Shown here: positions 7,945 through 13,422 of the stretch, one piece after another
How the letters are laid out: each line of letters opens with the position of its first letter
Position numbering within the stretch: the first letter of the stretch is position 1
Source: an uncultured Terriglobus sp.
GTDB lineage: Bacteria; Acidobacteriota; Terriglobia; Terriglobales; Acidobacteriaceae
Reading direction: 5' to 3'
Assembly: GCA_937871605.1 (NCBI GenBank)
Contig: CALMRM010000031.1
Location: 16,122-40,248 of the forward strand
DNA length: 24,127 bases
Made by a program: the position numbers and the translations under genes
Notes under the pieces: generated by a model
Databases searched by the model: none
The model's input: the letters and a program-made list of their open reading frames with translations, nothing else
What the model was told of the DNA's origin: nothing

Positions 7945-8058
7945 TTTGTCATCCCGCAGCGCAGCGGAGGGATCTGCATTTCTGCCGAGCCCTCCACCAT
8001 CTGTCGCGCTGGGGCAAGCACACATGCGGATCCCTTCGCGTTGCTATGGGACGACAAG
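7945..8058. repeat. Inverted pair of REP-like repeats, leuB/leuC gap
   Basis: A type-1 copy at 7945-7979 is faced by an inverted copy at 8024-8058, each 35 bp, separated by 44 bp. The arms match at most positions and would fold the leuB-leuC mRNA into one long stem. The pair takes up most of the 188-bp gap and resembles the paired mosaic arrangement known for REP elements. Confidence 0.8.
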
Positions 8059-8101
8059 CAAAAGCTAAGGCAATGACAAGGGCAGAAAGGTAAGGGCGAG
8101 C

Positions 8102-9718
8102 ATGAGCAAACCGCAAACGATGTTCGAGAAAGTCTGGCAGCAGCACGTCGTCGCCGAGCCCGCGGGTGAGCCGCCGCTGCTCTACATCGACCTGCAGTTA
8201 GTTCACGAGGTGACCAGCCCGCAAGCCTTTGAGGGCCTGCGCATGGCAGGGCGCAAGCTGCGCCGCCCGGACCGCCACATTGCCACGGTGGACCACAACG
8301 TGCCCACCACCAGCGCGCACGACCGCCTCGTCATCGCCGATCAGGTCAGTGCCGCGCAGGTGAACGCACTGCGCAAAAACTGCGCCGAGTTCGGCGTGGA
8401 GTTCTTCGACGTGCAGGACGCGTCGCAGGGCATTGTGCACATGATTGGGCCGGAGCTGGGCGCGACCAAGCCAGGCATGACCATCGTCTGCGGCGACTCG
8501 CACACCAGCACGCACGGCGCGTTTGGCGCGCTGGCGTTCGGCATCGGCACCAGCGAGGTGGAGCACGTCATGGCCACGCAGACGCTGCCGCAGCGCAAGC
8601 CCAAAACCTTCCGCATCAACGTGGAGGGCGAGCTGCCCTTCGGCGTCACGGCCAAGGACATCATTCTCGACATCATTGGCCGCATCGGCACCGACGGCGC
8701 GACCGGCTATGCGGTGGAGTATGCGGGCTCGGCCATTCGCGCGCTCAGCATGGAAGGCCGCATGACGGTCTGCAACATGAGCATCGAAGCAGGCGCGCGT
8801 GCCGGCATGATTGCGCCGGACGAGACAACCTTCGCCTACCTGAAAGGCCGTCGCTACAGCCCCTCTTCTGAGCCGCGCACCACCTCTTCAGATTTGTCAT
8901 CCCGCAGCGCGACGGAGGGATTTACATTTCAGCCGCAACCCTCTTCAGATTCGTCATCCCGACCGGAGCGAAGCGGAGTGGAGGGACCTGCTTTTTCTTC
9001 GGAGCAATACGAATCCGACTGGGACGAAGCCGTAGCTTACTGGCGCACCCTCACCACCGACCCCGGCGCAGAGTTCGACCGCGAACTGCACATCGACGCC
9101 GCCACGCTCGCACCAGCCGTCACCTGGGGCACCTCGCCCGGCATGCACGCCACCATCGACGGCAAAGTGCCCACGCTGGACCAGGCACCCACCGAGGCCG
9201 ACAAAAAGAGCTTCGCCAAGGCGTACGAGTACATGAACCTGCAGCCCGGCACGCCCATGGAATCCATCTCGATAGACACGGTCTTTCTCGGCTCCTGCAC
9301 CAACGGCCGCATTGAAGACCTGCGTGCCGCCGCCGCCGTGGTCAAAGGCAACCACGTCGCCACTCGGATTCGTGCAATGGTGGTGCCCGGTTCACAGCAG
9401 GTGAAGCGGCAGGCCGAGGCAGAGGGGCTGGACGCCATCTTCAAGCAGGCAGGCTTCGAGTGGCGCGAACCCGGCTGCAGCATGTGCCTGGGCATGAACC
9501 CTGACATCCTGCAGCCCGGCGAACGCTGCGCCTCGACTTCGAACCGCAACTTCGAAGGCCGCCAGGGCCGCGGCGGGCGCACGCATCTCGTCTCGCCGGA
9601 GATGGCTGCGGCTGCCGCGATCACCGGGCACTTCACGGACATTCGCACCTGGAAGCGTGGCTCGTCGGGCGCAACTCTCGACGCCGAACAGGTGCTTGTG
9701 GAAGGTGGGTCGCGATGA
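8102..9718 (+). CDS. leuC: 3-isopropylmalate dehydratase large subunit, with in-frame repeat insertion
   Basis: With LeuD it isomerises 2-isopropylmalate to 3-isopropylmalate through a 4Fe-4S cluster. The ATG at 8102 gives MSKPQTMFEKVWQQHVV, and AAGGG lies 4 nt upstream. The family motifs are complete (DHNVPTT, CGDSHTSTHGAFG, GTSEVEHVMATQ, FLGSCTNGR, CSMCLGMNPD). The cluster cysteines fall at residues 399, 459 and 462. From memory the E. coli ligands are 347, 407 and 410, so everything after the insertion is shifted by 52 residues. The protein is 538 aa against about 466. The extra residues lie mainly at ~254-304, a Ser/Pro/Arg-rich tract between AYLKGRRYS and WDEAVAYWRTL encoded by REP-like DNA, plus about 20 at the C-terminus. 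The frame is open throughout, so function is probably kept. Confidence 0.93.
   Translation: MSKPQTMFEKVWQQHVVAEPAGEPPLLYIDLQLVHEVTSPQAFEGLRMAGRKLRRPDRHIATVDHNVPTTSAHDRLVIADQVSAAQVNALRKNCAEFGVEFFDVQDASQGIVHMIGPELGATKPGMTIVCGDSHTSTHGAFGALAFGIGTSEVEHVMATQTLPQRKPKTFRINVEGELPFGVTAKDIILDIIGRIGTDGATGYAVEYAGSAIRALSMEGRMTVCNMSIEAGARAGMIAPDETTFAYLKGRRYSPSSEPRTTSSDLSSRSATEGFTFQPQPSSDSSSRPERSGVEGPAFSSEQYESDWDEAVAYWRTLTTDPGAEFDRELHIDAATLAPAVTWGTSPGMHATIDGKVPTLDQAPTEADKKSFAKAYEYMNLQPGTPMESISIDTVFLGSCTNGRIEDLRAAAAVVKGNHVATRIRAMVVPGSQQVKRQAEAEGLDAIFKQAGFEWREPGCSMCLGMNPDILQPGERCASTSNRNFEGRQGRGGRTHLVSPEMAAAAAITGHFTDIRTWKRGSSGATLDAEQVLVEGGSR
8883..8992 (+). repeat. Two REP-like copies inside the leuC reading frame
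   Basis: A type-1 copy at 8893-8927 (TTTGTCATCCCGCAGCGCGA...) is followed by a second, diverged copy at 8951-8990 (GTCATCCCGACCGGAGCGAA...). Both are preceded by the same 11 bp, CCTCTTCAGAT, at 8883-8893 and 8940-8950. That is a 57-bp offset, exactly 19 codons, which suggests a tandem duplication after insertion. The copies are in direct orientation, unlike the inverted pairs in the gaps. Confidence 0.85.
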
Positions 9719-10014
9719 TGCACACCGGGGCCGGGGCCAACAGCGCAACGCAAGCCGAAGCCTGCTCCAACGGCGCGATGCACGTCGGGGTCAGCGTCAA
9801 CAGCGCGACACATAACAGCCTAGGCCGCAGGCCTAGGTATGCAACGCAACAAAGGTTTATAGGGCTGAAGGCCCGAAACATAGGTTTCGCGTATCTGTCG
9901 GGCCTTTGGCCCTCTTGCTCCTATTCGACCCGTTACCTAGGCCTTCGGCCTAGGCTGTTATGTGCCGCGCCTTTGGCGCTCTCTGGCCGTTGCTGCCGAA
10001 CACGAGGTCAATGA
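9715..10014 (+). other. Bridging ORF created by the leuC/leuD insertion (99 codons)
   Basis: The frame opens with ATG overlapping the leuC stop (ATGATG, stop TGA at 9716-9718) and closes with TGA at 10012-10014 overlapping the leuD ATGs. It reads through two related 35-bp stretches (from 9718 and 9778, 60 bp apart, about 27 of 35 bases alike) and through the palindrome cluster. The product is unlike any family I know and is probably not a functional protein. Its translation could nevertheless keep leuC and leuD translationally coupled across the insertion. Confidence 0.3.
9809..9979. mobile_element. Transposase-less REP cluster (mini-element), leuC/leuD gap
   Basis: The ends are an 18-bp perfect inverted repeat: CACATAACAGCCTAGGCC at 9809-9826 and its complement at 9947-9964. 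Each end carries an 8-bp-stem palindrome, CCTAGGCC-gca-GGCCTAGG (9819-9837) and CCTAGGCC-ttc-GGCCTAGG (9936-9954). Inside are two smaller palindromes, GGGCTGAAGGCCC (9862-9874) and GGGCCTTTGGCCC (9900-9912). GCGCCTTTGGCGC (9967-9979) flanks the right end. The same order of palindromes surrounds the transposase gene between ilvD and ilvB, so this is best read as a non-autonomous derivative of that element. Confidence 0.75.
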
Positions 10015-10646
10015 TGACACCGATAAACGTACTCACGTCCAAGGCGGTGCCGCTGCCGCTGCCGAACATCGACACGGACCAGATCATTCCCAAGCAGTTC
10101 CTCAAGCGCATTGAGCGTACAGGCTATGGCGAGTTCCTGTTCTACGACTGGCGCTACCACCTGGACACGCCCGACGCCGTGACGCCCAACCGCGACTTTG
10201 TACTAAACAAGGCCGAGTACGCGGGCGCGGAAATCCTGATTGCCGAGAAGAACTTCGGCTGCGGCTCCTCGCGCGAGCACGCCGCGTGGGCCATTAACCA
10301 GTACGGTTTCCGCGCGGTCATCGCGCCCAGCTTTGCCGACATCTTCTTCTCAAACGCGGGCAAGAACGGCATCATCCTCGTCCGGCTGGAAGAGGAGCAG
10401 GTGCAAACGCTGATGGACCGCTCCACGGGGTCCCCGGAACACCGCATCACCATCAACCTCGAACACAACACCGTCACCGACGACGCAGGCTTCCACGCCC
10501 GCTTCGAGATCGACCCTTTCCGCAAGTACTGCCTGCTTAACGGGCTCGACGACATCGGCCTGACGCTGCGGCATGTGGATGCTCTGGACGGCTTTGAGGC
10601 AAAGCATGATGCGGCGTTCTGGGCGGCTCCGAAGGTGACTGTGTGA
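10014..10646 (+). CDS. leuD: 3-isopropylmalate dehydratase small subunit
   Basis: This is the swivel-domain partner of LeuC. The start is the ATG at 10014 (MTPINVLTSKAVPLPLPNID), with GAGGT at 10004-10008. The adjacent ATG at 10011 would sit only 2 nt from the ribosome-binding site, and the far upstream ATG at 9960 lies inside the repeat cluster. Signatures are NIDTDQIIPKQFLKRI, CGSSREHAAWAI and FFSNAGKNGI. The length of 210 aa is normal. The gene is separated from leuC by 295 bp of inserted palindromic DNA, although the two subunits are usually adjacent. Its stop codon overlaps the GTG start of the following small membrane ORF. Confidence 0.95.
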   Translation: MTPINVLTSKAVPLPLPNIDTDQIIPKQFLKRIERTGYGEFLFYDWRYHLDTPDAVTPNRDFVLNKAEYAGAEILIAEKNFGCGSSREHAAWAINQYGFRAVIAPSFADIFFSNAGKNGIILVRLEEEQVQTLMDRSTGSPEHRITINLEHNTVTDDAGFHARFEIDPFRKYCLLNGLDDIGLTLRHVDALDGFEAKHDAAFWAAPKVTV

Positions 10647-10951
10647 CACAGGACGCAGTTGCCAAGAGCGTGTTCGCGCGTAAGCTGCTATTGATCGGAC
10701 TCGGCCTTTGTTTCGCTTTGTACATAGTAGGGTCTATCGGCTTCTTGTCAGCCGCATATGCGACGCCTAGCAGTTACCCGAGGTGGAGCTATGTCGTACT
10801 GCGGGTTGCGTTCTACCTTGGTCTACTGGAACTCTTGGGCTCACTTGCAACAACAATCTTTCTTCCCAGGCGTTGGCGCTCGTTTGGAGTGTTCGTGCTT
10901 ACTTACTTTGTCTTTGCCGGTGCCTTGTTTCTGACACACGGCGAGCCATGA
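10643..10951 (+). CDS. Small membrane protein of unknown function
   Basis: A GTG start overlaps the leuD stop (GTGTGA), implying translational coupling. The 102-aa product has three predicted membrane spans: residues ~14-37 (LLLIGLGLCFALYIVGSIGF), ~49-73 and ~80-98, with a basic PRRWR loop between the second and third. I do not recognise a family. Codon choice is visibly AT-richer than in leuD and ilvD on either side (for example cta ttg, ttt cgc ttt gta, aca ata gta), which suggests separate origin. It has no obvious part in amino acid synthesis; the position suggests a passenger gene, though a transporter or regulator role is not excluded. Confidence 0.6.
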   Translation: MTQDAVAKSVFARKLLLIGLGLCFALYIVGSIGFLSAAYATPSSYPRWSYVVLRVAFYLGLLELLGSLATTIFLPRRWRSFGVFVLTYFVFAGALFLTHGEP

Positions 10952-10990
10952 CAGTTGGGCTAGGAATTATTCGAAGGTTATAGGACAACA

Positions 10991-12718
10991 ATGAACGATC
11001 CAGGCAAACGCAACTCCGCAATCCTCACCGAAGGCCCGTCGCGCGCGGCGGCACGCAGCTACCTGCGCGGCGTCGGCTTCTCCAAGGAAGACCTGCACAA
11101 GCCCATCATCGGCATCGCCAACACGTGGACAGAGATCGGCCCGTGCAACTTTCACCTGCGGCAGGTAGCCGAGGCGGTGAAGCAGGGGGTGCGCGACGCC
11201 GGTGGCACACCCATGGAGTTCAACAACGTCACCATCTCCGACGGCATCACCATGCGCACCGAGGGCATGAAAGCGTCGCTCATCTCGCGCGAGGTGATCG
11301 CCGACAGCATCGAGCTGGTGACGCGCGGCAACAGCTTCGACGGTCTCGTCTGCATCGCGGGCTGCGACAAGAACATGCCCGCCGCCATCATGGCGCTGGC
11401 GCGGCTCGACATCCCAGGCATGATGCTCTACGGCGGCAGCATCGCGCCGGGCAAGCTGCGCGTTGGCGACGACGGGCACGCACTGACCGGCCACGTGTCG
11501 GAGACGACTGGCCGCCTTGCAGACATCACCATCCTGAACGTCTTCGAAGCCATTGGATCGCACGCCGCTGGGCGCATCAGCGATGATGAACTGGAAGCCG
11601 TGGAAGCCGCGGCCTGCCCCGGTCCGGGCGCCTGCGGCGGGCAGTTCACGGCCAACACCATGGCCATGGCGGGCGAGTTCCTGGGCATCAGCCCCATGGA
11701 GATTACCGGCGTTCCGGCCATGTCGCCGGAGAAGGCCAGCGCCAGCCGCGAGGCGGGCCGCATGGTGATGGAGCTTGTCCGCAAGAACATCAAGCCATCG
11801 CACATCCTGACGCGCGCGTCGCTCGAAAACGCCATCACCGCCGTGTGCGCATCGGGCGGATCGACCAACGCGGTGCTGCACCTGATCGCCATTGCGCATG
11901 AGTTGAACATCCCGCTGAGCATGGATGATTTCGACACCATCAGCGAACGCACGCCGTTCATCTGCGACCTGTCACCCGGCGGCAAGTACGTCGCAAAGGA
12001 CTACCAGGACGCGGGTGGATCGCGCGTGCTGGCCGAGAGGCTGATCGAACGCGGGCAGCTGAACGATGTGGTCACCGTCAGCGGCAAGACGCTGCGCGAC
12101 GAAGCCGCAGCAGCGCACGAGACGCCGGGCCAGCCCGTCATCCGCACGTGGGACAACCCGCTGAAGCCGACCGGTGGCCTCGTCATCCTGAAAGGCAACC
12201 TTGCACCCGAGGGCTGCGTGGTGAAGGTGGCTGGGCACGAGCGTGTACTGCACACCGGCCCCGCGCGCGTGTTCGGTTCAGAGGACCTCTGCTTCAAGGC
12301 CGTGGAGGCGGGCGAGATCAAGCCGAATGACGTCTGCGTCATCCGCTACGAAGGCCCACGCGGCGGCCCAGGCATGCGCGAAATGCTCGCAGTCACCGCA
12401 GCCATCAAGGGCATCTCAGAGCTGAGCGAAACGGTAGCTTTGTTAACCGATGGCCGCTTCTCCGGCGCCACGCGCGGTCTGATGGCGGGCCACGTGGCAC
12501 CCGAGGCGCAGGAGGGTGGCCCCATCGCCTTTGTGCAGGAGGGTGACCGCATCACCTTCGACATCAAGGCTCGCGAACTACGCGTGGAGATCAGCGACGA
12601 GGAACTCGCCGCACGCAAACAGAACTTCAAGGCACCTGAGTCGCGCTACAAGCGTGGTGTCTTTGCCAAGTACGCCAACACGGTAAGCAGCGCCAGTGTC
12701 GGCGCGGTGACGACCTAA
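10991..12718 (+). CDS. ilvD: Dihydroxy-acid dehydratase
   Basis: It dehydrates 2,3-dihydroxy-isovalerate and 2,3-dihydroxy-3-methylvalerate, the third common step of valine and isoleucine synthesis. The ATG at 10991 follows AGGA at 10982-10985. The three cluster cysteines expected of the [2Fe-2S] class are visible: C52 (GPCNFHL), C125 (GCDKNMP) and C215 (GACGGQFTANTM). Later signatures are SGGSTNAVLHL, GRFSGATRGLMAGHVAPEA and the GPRGGPGMREM loop. The 575-aa length is normal for this class. The stop codon is followed at once (TAAATG) by DNA belonging to an inserted REP/transposase element, so ilvB now lies 704 bp downstream. Confidence 0.96.
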   Translation: MNDPGKRNSAILTEGPSRAAARSYLRGVGFSKEDLHKPIIGIANTWTEIGPCNFHLRQVAEAVKQGVRDAGGTPMEFNNVTISDGITMRTEGMKASLISREVIADSIELVTRGNSFDGLVCIAGCDKNMPAAIMALARLDIPGMMLYGGSIAPGKLRVGDDGHALTGHVSETTGRLADITILNVFEAIGSHAAGRISDDELEAVEAAACPGPGACGGQFTANTMAMAGEFLGISPMEITGVPAMSPEKASASREAGRMVMELVRKNIKPSHILTRASLENAITAVCASGGSTNAVLHLIAIAHELNIPLSMDDFDTISERTPFICDLSPGGKYVAKDYQDAGGSRVLAERLIERGQLNDVVTVSGKTLRDEAAAAHETPGQPVIRTWDNPLKPTGGLVILKGNLAPEGCVVKVAGHERVLHTGPARVFGSEDLCFKAVEAGEIKPNDVCVIRYEGPRGGPGMREMLAVTAAIKGISELSETVALLTDGRFSGATRGLMAGHVAPEAQEGGPIAFVQEGDRITFDIKARELRVEISDEELAARKQNFKAPESRYKRGVFAKYANTVSSASVGAVTT

Positions 12719-12777
12719 ATGACTCCAACGATTCAAACTTATGCCGACGCAAAGTATCAGCGCCAAAGGTGCGCCGG

Positions 12778-12840
12778 CATAACAGCCTGGGCCGAAGGCC
12801 CAGGTAAGCATGCATACATAAACGTCAGGGCTGAAGGCCC
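12778..12840. repeat. Left REP pair of the transposase element
   Basis: CATAACAG, then the 8-bp-stem palindrome CCTGGGCC-gaa-GGCCCAGG (12786-12804), then a short palindrome GGGCTGAAGGCCC (12828-12840) whose stem contains one G-T pair. They lie on the 3' side of the transposase gene. Confidence 0.85.
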
Positions 12841-12856
12841 GGCACAAACATCCACC

Positions 12857-13303
12857 TCAATCCCAAAGGTAGCGCTCGTCGAAACTGACGCCGTACTTTG
12901 TCAGGAACGTGCGCAACTCATCTTGAAAACTCCTGCGGGTGTGATGTTCTCTTTGGCTGTCGATGTATCGGACCAGCGCGTCCAGATCACCCGGTCCAAC
13001 GGAAAACAGCCCATAGCCACGCTGCCAGGCAAACGTGACCGTTCCCTGTTCCTTCATCCACGCCGAGGACGAGGTCTTTACGCGCGACACAACATCCGCC
13101 GCGGCCTTCGTTGTTGGCAGGCGGAGAGCAAGGTGCACGTGGTCTGCGATGCCGCCCGCACGGAAGCATTCGCACCCGAGTTCACGAGCAGTGCCAGCCA
13201 AGTACGCGTGCAAGCGCAGCGCGATCTCGTCATAGATGAACGGTGCGCGATCCTTGGTGCTGAAGATGATGTGAACCAGATTCAAGCTCAACGTCTGCGG
13301 CAT
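12857..13303 (-). CDS. REP-associated tyrosine transposase (IS200/IS605-like Y1 family)
   Basis: The 148-aa product is a single-domain Y1 transposase. It shows the HUH metal-binding pair in ADHVHLALRLP (H55 and H57) and the catalytic tyrosine in the helix RYIDSQREHH (Y113, with the YxxxQ pattern and paired histidines). The N-terminus LSLNLVHIIFSTKDRAPFI is characteristic of the RAYT group. The start chosen is the ATG at 13303 (MPQTLSLNLVH) by family length; an ATG at 13312 adds three residues. Neither has a good ribosome-binding site, and the upstream sequence is the REP palindrome. Such enzymes cut and join single-stranded DNA at REP hairpins. All catalytic residues are present, so it may be active. 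Confidence 0.9.
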   Translation of the reverse strand: MPQTLSLNLVHIIFSTKDRAPFIYDEIALRLHAYLAGTARELGCECFRAGGIADHVHLALRLPTTKAAADVVSRVKTSSSAWMKEQGTVTFAWQRGYGLFSVGPGDLDALVRYIDSQREHHTRRSFQDELRTFLTKYGVSFDERYLWD

Positions 13304-13317
13304 GCAGTCCATGCTAC

Positions 13318-13380
13318 GGGCCTTCAGCCCTCACGCGCTACAACCTACCTTTACCTAGGCCTGCGGCCTAGGCTGTTATG
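13318..13380. repeat. Right REP pair of the transposase element
   Basis: This mirrors the left pair: GGGCCTTCAGCCC (13318-13330), then CCTAGGCC-tgc-GGCCTAGG (13354-13372), then CTGTTATG (13373-13380). They lie immediately upstream of the transposase start codon, so they may also affect its expression. Confidence 0.85.
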
Positions 13381-13422
13381 CCAGCGGGCCTTTGGCCCTG
13401 AGAGGCGTCAGGAGAAATCCAC

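Larger units (their letters stand above)
12760..13398. mobile_element. REP-associated transposase element (REPtron) between ilvD and ilvB
   Basis: A minus-strand Y1 transposase gene is bracketed by palindromes in mirror order. On the left are CCTGGGCC-gaa-GGCCCAGG (12786-12804) and GGGCTGAAGGCCC (12828-12840). On the right are GGGCCTTCAGCCC (13318-13330) and CCTAGGCC-tgc-GGCCTAGG (13354-13372). Each outer palindrome abuts CATAACAG (12778-12785) or its complement (13373-13380), giving inverted ends. Further palindromic sequence, GCGCCAAAGGTGCGC (12760-12774) and GGGCCTTTGGCCC (13386-13398), lies just outside. This matches the known layout of RAYT genes flanked by inverted REPs. The element sits in the cluster opposite to its transcription. 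Confidence 0.85.

Noticed and set aside
9809..9979. CRISPR array in the leuC/leuD gap
   Set aside because: The repeated units are palindromes in inverted arrangement with unequal spacing, and there are no direct repeats with regular spacers or cas genes.
10967..11899. 310-codon ORF antisense to ilvD
   Set aside because: The ilvD product is a certain full-length enzyme. The antisense product is His/Arg/Ala-rich with no motif, as expected from GC-rich antisense codons.
12578..12847. Minus-strand ORF starting MCRAFSPDVYV, with a similar one at 9633-9881
   Set aside because: These read through the REP palindromes and resemble each other only because the repeats do. They are spurious repeat-encoded ORFs.
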